Below, piece by piece: positions 1 through 4,860 of a stretch of DNA of 7,567 bases. Where the stretch lies: the NCBI GenBank assembly GCA_903921605.1, contig CAIXQV010000431.1:1-7567 (forward strand), in the 5' to 3' direction. This DNA comes from an uncultured Planctomycetaceae bacterium (GTDB lineage Bacteria > Planctomycetota > Planctomycetia > Planctomycetales > Planctomycetaceae). How positions within the stretch are numbered: the first letter of the stretch is position 1; every line of letters starts with the position of its first letter. The position numbers and the translations under genes are program-made. The notes under the pieces were generated by a model, which was not told the DNA's origin, did no database searches, and saw only the letters and a list, made by a program, of their open reading frames with translations.

Positions 1-1077
1 ATCCATCAATTCCAGTCGATGATCATTCAGATGGTAGACCATCTTGCCCATCGCCGCGTAGACCTGATCCTCACCGTCTTTGATCGTTCGAAACTCGGCC
101 GGCTGTCCCTCCGCAATGATTCTTGAAAGCTGCAGTTGAGTTGATTTCTGTCCTGCGGCCGCATCACGAATCTTCGGCTGAAACATAAGGTCCAGACGTG
201 CACAATGCAGACGATCCAGCGTTCCGTTCGGCATTGGACGCTCAACCAGAACCTGATTGTCCATGTTGACCTTCTGGTCAACAAAACCGTGAAATGTGGC
301 CTGCTTCGTCGGCACGAAGAATTCGAACCCATTGGCAGCACTGACCGTCATCTGCACCGGCTCACGATCTCCATGACGATCCTTGAAGCACAGATTGCAG
401 TGCACTCGACCTCGCAGGCGAATCCGCTGAACATCATTCACGGCCATCAAGCCGGACTTCGCCGAATCCTTCGAAGCCAGCAACTCAATCTCCGCTCCCG
501 ACTCTGCACGCCCGGAATGAGTTTCCCAGGCGAACTTGACGGGCTGGCTGGTCCAGATCTTCATCGCATCTTCGGAGATATGAAATCCGCTGCCTTCGAT
601 ACTGAGTCCATCCGGACCGGCGATATGAACGTCACCAGCAAGGAAGCCGGAAACAATCTTTCCGAACTTTCCACCCTGCATGTCAAACGGTGAAGAAGAA
701 TTCAACTGAGCAGAATCGGCTGTCGCGGTGATCGGCTGCTCGCCATCATCCTGCTGCCACAACAATGCGACCGGACTGATGGCAATCGAATGGCTGTTAT
801 TTTCCAGTTCGTAGTCATTAAAGAACAACAGCCGCTGGCCGTCACGAAATCGAGCGTTCGCGTTCTGAACCCACCGGTCCTGTTCAAACCATTTTGCGGC
901 CTGCTGAGTAAACACCGGCTGCTTTTCGTGGTCCCGCGATTGTTTAGGAACCGGAGCCTGCTTGCGCTCCACAATCAGCCACGGCGACGTAAGTCGCGAA
1001 TACACCAGATACACAGCGACCAGACCGATGCCGACAAGCACGGTTCGAGGTCCACTGGATAATGATGAACGCGACAT
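1..1077 (-). CDS. LptC/LptA (OstA)-like membrane-anchored LPS transport protein, 3' end missing
   Basis: The frame from the ATG at 1075-1077 is open for all 359 codons to the left edge, with no stop seen, so the C-terminus lies outside the window. An in-frame stop at 1099-1101 limits how far upstream the start can be. Residues 12-26 form one hydrophobic N-terminal helix with little before it, which suggests an inner-membrane anchor with the rest in the periplasm. Residues about 84-200 look like the LptC jellyroll: short alternating strands, a segment LAGDVHIAGPDG near 146-157, then ISEDAMKIWTSQPVKF near 167-182, then an A-x-S-G-A-E-I-E-L segment. Residues 213-302 look like another strand-rich unit (IRLRGRV near 219-225). 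Residues 315-359 match the LptA pattern of A-E-G-x-P-A-x-F followed by A-x-G-x-M-x-Y. LptC and LptA bridge the ABC transporter to the outer membrane in LPS export. Its position downstream of kdsD matches that role. No clear ribosome binding site precedes the ATG. The assignment is by pattern only; a generic OstA-fold envelope protein is the alternative. Confidence 0.7.
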   Translation of the reverse strand, partial: MSRSSLSSGPRTVLVGIGLVAVYLVYSRLTSPWLIVERKQAPVPKQSRDHEKQPVFTQQAAKWFEQDRWVQNANARFRDGQRLLFFNDYELENNSHSIAISPVALLWQQDDGEQPITATADSAQLNSSSPFDMQGGKFGKIVSGFLAGDVHIAGPDGLSIEGSGFHISEDAMKIWTSQPVKFAWETHSGRAESGAEIELLASKDSAKSGLMAVNDVQRIRLRGRVHCNLCFKDRHGDREPVQMTVSAANGFEFFVPTKQATFHGFVDQKVNMDNQVLVERPMPNGTLDRLHCARLDLMFQPKIRDAAAGQKSTQLQLSRIIAEGQPAEFRTIKDGEDQVYAAMGKMVYHLNDHRLELMD

Positions 1078-1190
1078 GATAGTTTTCTGAACGAGTCTTC
1101 ACACAATGTAAATTAAGGTCGGGTGTTCGCAGGATGCCTGATCGATGACAGCCTCAATCGTGGCCGCATCTTGAACAAGATTGTTGACGA

Positions 1191-2267
1191 TCACGCCGAA
1201 CGAACTGTGGGCTGGGGGAGAACCGTATCCGAGTTACTTCTCAGCAAACGATCCGCACTTTCGACTCGCTGCAGCACATCGGTAATGTCCAGCATTCCAA
1301 TGGGAAAACGATCCGAATCAATCACCGGAACTTCGCTCAACTTTCGTTCCGACATCAGATGGATCGCTTCCGGAAGCAGCACGCCCGGTGCGACGGTAAT
1401 CGGATTCGCTGTCATGACCATGCGAATCGGTTGATCCAACTGTTCATCTCGACGATTCTCAAACAGTCTGGCAAGGTCACTGTCGGTGAAGATTCCGGTC
1501 AATCGACCTTCGCCGTTCGTAAGGATGACTGCTCCTGTGCGCCGCCCCGGATGACTGTGATGAATCATAACTTCGCGTACCGTTTCGTTCTCCGATGCGA
1601 TTCGCAACTGGGGCCCTGAACGCATGACGTCGCGCACCGGACACAACTGACGGCCAAGACTTCCGGCCGGATGATACTTCGCGAAGTCGTGAGACGTGAA
1701 GCCTCGCAACTGACTTAAAACAAGGGCCATCGCGTCGCCAATGGCCAGCATCGCTGTCGTGGAACATGACGGGGCAAGATTCAGGCTTCCCGCTTCTTCA
1801 TGCTTTCCAAATCGTACGACGACGCTGGCATGCCGGGCGAGCGTATTGTCAGAATCGCGAGTCACCGCAATCAGTGGCACCTGAAGCTGTCGAATGGAAG
1901 GGATGAGGCTGATCAGCTCTTCAGACTCACCGCTGTTGGACAACGCAAGGATGACATCAGCCGAACCAACACAGCCCAGATCACCGTGGCGTGCTTCCGT
2001 CGGATGCATAAAGTGAGCGCGAGTTCCGGTGCTGGCCAGCGTGGCGACGATCTTCTGACCGATCAGCCCGGCTTTGCCAACGCCCGTGACGATCACACAA
2101 CCACGACAGCCCTGAATGAGCCGAACAGCGTCACAAAAACAGGGGTCAAGCGACTCCGATAGCCGCACAAGCGAATCCGCTTCCTGCCGAATGATCCTCC
2201 GCGCTTCACGCAGTTGCTCGACATCTTCGAAGGAGATGACCGCGCGCGGTGTTGTGGTCGGTGGCAT
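1191..2267 (-). CDS. kdsD: Arabinose-5-phosphate isomerase (KdsD/KpsF/GutQ family)
   Basis: This cytoplasmic enzyme interconverts ribulose 5-phosphate and arabinose 5-phosphate, the entry step to Kdo for lipopolysaccharide. The 358-residue protein has the family's three parts: a SIS sugar-isomerase domain (about 40-190) and two CBS domains (about 212-270 and 283-333). Family signatures are visible: GVGKAGLIGQK at 62-72, FMHPTEARHGDLG at 86-98, SNSGESEE at 110-117 and HDFAKYHPAGSLGR at 193-206. The catalytic set described for E. coli KdsD (Lys59, Glu111, Glu152, His193) maps with a constant offset of six to Lys65, Glu117, Glu158 and His199, all present. The ATG at 2265-2267 is preceded by AGGGA about eight bases upstream, which supports this start. 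It is slightly longer than E. coli KdsD (about 328 residues), partly through a C-terminal tail of about 25 residues after the second CBS domain. The LptC/LptA-like gene follows on the same strand. GutQ or KpsF paralogues share the architecture, so the symbol reflects the LPS context. Confidence 0.93.
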   Translation of the reverse strand: MPPTTTPRAVISFEDVEQLREARRIIRQEADSLVRLSESLDPCFCDAVRLIQGCRGCVIVTGVGKAGLIGQKIVATLASTGTRAHFMHPTEARHGDLGCVGSADVILALSNSGESEELISLIPSIRQLQVPLIAVTRDSDNTLARHASVVVRFGKHEEAGSLNLAPSCSTTAMLAIGDAMALVLSQLRGFTSHDFAKYHPAGSLGRQLCPVRDVMRSGPQLRIASENETVREVMIHHSHPGRRTGAVILTNGEGRLTGIFTDSDLARLFENRRDEQLDQPIRMVMTANPITVAPGVLLPEAIHLMSERKLSEVPVIDSDRFPIGMLDITDVLQRVESADRLLRSNSDTVLPQPTVRSA

Positions 2268-2328
2268 ACTGTCGTCCCTGACAAATTCCCGGAGACCATC
2301 CGCTTTCCCTGCTGATGATCGACCCGGA

Positions 2329-2358
2329 AGTGTACGGCGAACACCGACCTTGCGTCAA
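2329..2358 (-). promoter_or_regulatory. Candidate sigma-70-type promoter for kdsD
   Basis: Read on the minus strand, TTGACG (2353-2358, 5 of 6 to the -35 consensus) lies 18 bases before TACACT (2329-2334, 4 of 6 to the -10 consensus). Transcription would begin near 2322 and leave a leader of about 55 nt before the kdsD ATG, with the AGGGA ribosome binding site inside it. This is a consensus match by eye only. Confidence 0.4.
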
Positions 2359-2531
2359 TTGGGATTCACGCCGCAATGTATTCTGTAAGCCCATGGCATA
2401 AAACAACTTAGGACCCGATCGCGTTTCCATGAGGCTTTCTTATCATCGGAGAGTCGATCAGGCGCTCATCTGGTGAAGAGAGTTGTGCTTCTCTTATTCG
2501 TGCCCGGAACATGGCCAGCAGGACTGGCATC

Positions 2532-2543
2532 GTGATGCATCAC
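2532..2543. repeat. Perfect 12-bp palindrome GTGATGCATCAC
   Basis: The sequence equals its own reverse complement over 12 bases and sits about 217 bases before the argG start in the divergent intergenic region. Its form is that of a dimeric repressor operator, but no regulator is encoded nearby. About one such palindrome is expected by chance per 4 kb, so this is only suggestive. Confidence 0.3.
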
Positions 2544-2640
2544 CGTTGTTTAGAACTCAAAGATCATCAACGCCCGGAAATCAAAGGGTTCATGATGCTT
2601 TTCAGTTCACGATCCGCACGAAATCAACTCTCCTCCAGAT

Positions 2641-2679
2641 CCCCTCGATTCCCTTTTTCCTGATTTCAGGGGTCAAGGG
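2641..2679 (+). promoter_or_regulatory. Competing small hairpins upstream of argG
   Basis: Three short inverted repeats overlap here: CCCCT (2641-2645) with AGGGG (2668-2672), CCTGA (2659-2663) with TCAGG (2666-2670), and CCCTT (2651-2655) with AAGGG (2675-2679). The first two are mutually exclusive in RNA. They lie 80-120 nt before argG and could form leader structure if the argG transcript begins upstream. The stems are only 5 bp, so chance is a real alternative. Confidence 0.2.
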
Positions 2680-2746
2680 TGGCGAGCGGCCCGGTCAAGG
2701 ATACCATTCCGCCCTGTGGTTTGGTTTTTCATTGGATCGGATTGTT

Positions 2747-2753
2747 GGAGAAG
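2747..2753 (+). promoter_or_regulatory. Ribosome binding site fixing the argG GTG start
   Basis: GGAGAAG lies six bases before the GTG at 2760-2762. The frame stays open upstream to an ATG at 2679, which would add 27 residues unlike any ArgG. This site and the family alignment favour GTG. Confidence 0.7.
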
Positions 2754-2759
2754 ACTCAC

Positions 2760-3977
2760 GTGGGCAAATCGGTTGTACTGGCCTACAGCGGCGGACTGGA
2801 TACGTCGGTATTGGTTGGATGGCTTCAGGACGAAGGTTACGACGTTCACTGTCTCTACGTTGATCTCGGTCAGCCCTGCGAAGACCGTGATGCGATCATG
2901 AAGAAGGCTCGCGATATCGGAGCGAAGTCTGCGGAACTTGTGGACGTTCGCGAAGAGTTGTGTCGCGACTTTGCGTTCCCCGTTCTGCAGTGGCAGGCAC
3001 GGTATGAGAACATTTATCTCATGGGGACCAGCATCGCTCGCCCACTGATCGCCAAAGCCTGCCTGCAGCGTGGCCGTGAAGTCGGCGCGGAAGCTTTTGT
3101 GCACGGCGCGACTGGCAAGGGCAACGATCAGTGTCGATTTCAGCTTGCCGCCGAAGCCCTGGAACCGGGCATTCGCATCATCGCCCCCTGGCGCATGCAG
3201 AAGTTCCGCGATCTGTTCCCTGGCCGAACAGAGATGCTGGAATACTGCGAGAAGAAGAACATCCCCGTGAAGGCGACGGCGAAGAAGCCCTACTCCAGCG
3301 ACGAAAACTGTCTCCATATCAGCTACGAAGCCGGCGACCTTGAAGACCCTACTGTTGATGGCACCAGCGTCATTGACTTTGGCATGTCCGTTTCTCCGCA
3401 AGAAGCTCCCGATAAAGAAGAAACCGTCACGATTCAGTTTGAGTCTGGCGTGCCTGTGACCGTCAACGGTAAGAAGCGGAGCCCTGCAAAGCTGGTCGAG
3501 GAACTCAACCAGATTGGCGGCCGCAATGGCTGTGGCCGAATCGACATCGTCGAAAATCGCTTCGTCGGCATGAAGAGCCGTGGAGTGTACGAAGCCCCTG
3601 GCATGACGCTGCTGTATGCGGCTCATCAGGGTCTGGAGCAGATGACACTCGACCGCGACCTGACTCACCTGCGTGACTCACTCAGCGCTCAGGTGGCTGA
3701 GATGGTCTACTACGGATTCTGGTACTGTGCCAAGATGGATGCTTTGATGGCCTTCATCCGCGAAACTCAGAAGCCTGTTACCGGCGAAGTGAAGCTGACT
3801 CTCTATAAGGGCAACGTGCGAGTCAGCAGCCGGACATCTCCGTACAGCCTGTACAAAGCCGACATCGCCAGCATGGAACGTGGCGGTTCGTACGACCAGA
3901 CTGACGCGGAAGGTTTCCTCCGCATCATGGGCCTGCCGGTACGAGTTCAGGGGTCTGTTCGCCCTCGCGAATATTGA
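2760..3977 (+). CDS. argG: Argininosuccinate synthase
   Basis: This cytoplasmic enzyme joins citrulline and aspartate using ATP (releasing AMP and pyrophosphate) to form argininosuccinate, the next-to-last step of arginine synthesis. From the GTG start the protein has 405 residues, a normal length for the family. The N-terminal ATP-pyrophosphatase loop AYSGGLDTS is at 8-16, immediately after the start as expected. Further conserved segments are ARYENIYLMGTSIARP (80-95), HGATGKGNDQ (115-124), YSSDEN (178-183), EAGDLEDP in the middle, and GRIDIVENRFVGMKSRGVYE in the C-terminal synthetase domain. No key residue is missing. An in-frame ATG at 2679 would add 27 non-conserved residues and is less likely. 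The gene is divergent from kdsD and appears monocistronic, since a strong terminator follows within 80 bases. No argH or other arginine gene is in the window, and no clear ARG-box-like operator was found. Confidence 0.97.
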   Translation: MGKSVVLAYSGGLDTSVLVGWLQDEGYDVHCLYVDLGQPCEDRDAIMKKARDIGAKSAELVDVREELCRDFAFPVLQWQARYENIYLMGTSIARPLIAKACLQRGREVGAEAFVHGATGKGNDQCRFQLAAEALEPGIRIIAPWRMQKFRDLFPGRTEMLEYCEKKNIPVKATAKKPYSSDENCLHISYEAGDLEDPTVDGTSVIDFGMSVSPQEAPDKEETVTIQFESGVPVTVNGKKRSPAKLVEELNQIGGRNGCGRIDIVENRFVGMKSRGVYEAPGMTLLYAAHQGLEQMTLDRDLTHLRDSLSAQVAEMVYYGFWYCAKMDALMAFIRETQKPVTGEVKLTLYKGNVRVSSRTSPYSLYKADIASMERGGSYDQTDAEGFLRIMGLPVRVQGSVRPREY

Positions 3978-4020
3978 TCCATCCTGCAATTCAGTGTTGG
4001 ACCGATTCAAAAAGCGAACA

Positions 4021-4055
4021 AACACGGCGGAGCAAAAGCTCTGCCGTGTTTTTTT
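4021..4055 (+). terminator. Rho-independent terminator after argG
   Basis: A 13-bp stem, AACACGGCGGAGC (4021-4033) with GCTCTGCCGTGTT (4038-4050), closes a four-base AAAA loop. It contains one G-U wobble and is followed directly by a run of T (4049-4055). It begins 44 bases after the argG stop. The A-rich flank on the other side is short, so it mainly serves plus-strand transcription. Confidence 0.9.
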
Positions 4056-4068
4056 GTTGGCTGAAGCG

Positions 4069-4090
4069 AGAAGCATCCTGTGATGCTTCT
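4069..4090 (+). other. Second hairpin downstream of the argG terminator
   Basis: AGAAGCATC (4069-4077) pairs perfectly over 9 bp with GATGCTTCT (4082-4090) around a CTGT loop. There is no T run after it, so it is not a classical terminator. It could be a backup structure, a processed 3'-end element, or chance. Confidence 0.45.
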
Positions 4091-4217
4091 TCTGCTCGTC
4101 ACCTGACTATCGCGAAGTGCAGTAACTCGTTACGCCCAAGAGTCGTTATGGCCAAAGGCAGATCGAAGAAACGTGCCCTCGGCAGGATCAGGCGAGATTG
4201 CGATTTCGTGTTTGGGA

Positions 4218-4246
4218 TTGGCTGCGTTAATGTGATTGCCTCTAAT
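4218..4246 (+). promoter_or_regulatory. Candidate sigma-70-type promoter for the DUF5362-like gene
   Basis: TTGGCT (4218-4223) and TCTAAT (4241-4246, 5 of 6 to the -10 consensus) are separated by 17 bases. Transcription from about 4253 would start after the in-frame ATG at 4236 and just before the strong ribosome binding site at 4266, which fits the TTG start. This is a consensus match by eye. Confidence 0.4.
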
Positions 4247-4265
4247 GCGCGACATCCGTCAAATT

Positions 4266-4272
4266 GGGGAGG
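4266..4272 (+). promoter_or_regulatory. Strong ribosome binding site selecting a TTG start
   Basis: GGGGAGG lies eight bases before the TTG at 4281-4283 and nothing comparable precedes the in-frame ATGs at 4236 or 4245. It is the main argument for the shorter protein. Confidence 0.7.
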
Positions 4273-4280
4273 CAGGCATC

Positions 4281-4751
4281 TTGTCAACGAATAATCCGTA
4301 CGCATTCAACCCACTCGACGTGCGTCCGGACGACCCGTCGGATCATCCGGATTTTGGACGTGTTCTGCGAGCACTGTCAGAAACGCGGCCGTGGGTGCGG
4401 ATGCTTGGGATTTTGCTGATCATTGCTCCCGTACTGTTTTTTGCTGGAGGAGCCTGGATGTCACCTGGCGTTCTGCGGTTCAGCGGATTCCGAAGCAACG
4501 GCCTGTTACTCCTGCTGACGCTTGGCAATTGGGGAATCTCCATCGTGGGATATTTGATGATTGGCTTTCAATTGTTGGGCTATGCATCGCTGATTCGCAA
4601 GGCCGAAGTCAGTCTGAGTATGAATGCTGTGGCCGCCGCGGTCGAAAAACAACACACACTGTGGAAATACGCGGCATTGTTTGTGATCGTGACAATGTTG
4701 TTGTCCGGTGTGCCTATGCTGATCGTGATCCTGCAACTGCTGCTGCCATAA
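4281..4751 (+). CDS. Small integral membrane protein, DUF5362-like
   Basis: With the TTG start this is a 156-residue protein. It opens with MSTNNPYAFNPL, the NPYA-type beginning frequent in planctomycete membrane proteins, followed by an acidic, proline-rich cytosolic stretch. A conserved-looking segment LSETRPWVRMLGIL (32-45) enters the first hydrophobic helix (about 40-60). A second helix lies at about 74-104 and a third at about 130-155. Between the last two is an amphipathic linker with EKQHTLWKY (122-130). The pattern of T-x-PWVR before helix one and Q-x-x-W-K before the last helix recalls the DUF5362 family, whose function is unknown to me; no catalytic residues are visible. An upstream in-frame ATG at 4236 would add 15 residues but lacks a ribosome binding site and precedes the predicted transcript start. 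The gene lies alone after the argG terminator and converges on the helicase gene. Membrane location is well supported; family membership is tentative. Confidence 0.8.
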   Translation: MSTNNPYAFNPLDVRPDDPSDHPDFGRVLRALSETRPWVRMLGILLIIAPVLFFAGGAWMSPGVLRFSGFRSNGLLLLLTLGNWGISIVGYLMIGFQLLGYASLIRKAEVSLSMNAVAAAVEKQHTLWKYAALFVIVTMLLSGVPMLIVILQLLLP

Positions 4752-4860
4752 ATCTCAGTCGCCATGGCATGCGGAATCGCGAGCGCACTCTCCTGGCCGA
4801 GGAGCTGCCGCTGAAGGTCGGTAAGCATCGAACGACTGATTGCTCAAATGGCCGCCAGAC

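Larger units (their letters stand above)
2268..2759. other. Divergent intergenic region between kdsD and argG
   Basis: This 492-bp stretch separates the two divergently transcribed genes. No convincing gene, tRNA or riboswitch is seen. The open frames crossing it are short or overlap argG in the wrong frame. It holds a candidate kdsD promoter near 2329-2358, a perfect 12-bp palindrome at 2532-2543, a weak hairpin at 2514-2528 (GCCAG/CTGGC), and several small competing inverted repeats at 2641-2679. No good sigma-70-like promoter could be picked out for argG: TATCAT at 2441-2446 resembles a -10 box but has no matching -35. Confidence 0.6.

Noticed and set aside
205..693. Plus-strand open frame of 162 codons
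   Set aside because: It is antisense to the continuous 359-codon LptC-like frame, which has a membrane helix and family-like pattern. The plus-strand product shows no coherent features.
702..974. Minus-strand frame of 90 codons in another phase
   Set aside because: It is a shadow of the LptC-like gene in a different phase on the same strand.
2483..2863. Plus-strand frame of 126 codons in the kdsD-argG gap
   Set aside because: It overlaps the argG start in the wrong phase and has no recognisable content.
2673..3668. Minus-strand open frame of 331 codons antisense to argG
   Set aside because: It lies almost wholly opposite argG, whose identity is certain, and its protein has no recognisable domain. 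Long antisense frames are common in codon-biased, GC-rich genes.
4148..4294. Possible 48-residue basic protein beginning MAKGRSKKRALGRIRR
   Set aside because: The basic start is eye-catching, but there is no good ribosome binding site, the frame contains the candidate promoter and ribosome binding site of the next gene and overlaps its start, and the second half looks like noncoding translation.
4752..4860. Possible terminator between the convergent membrane-protein and helicase genes
   Set aside because: Only short GC-rich inverted repeats are present and no T run follows on either strand.
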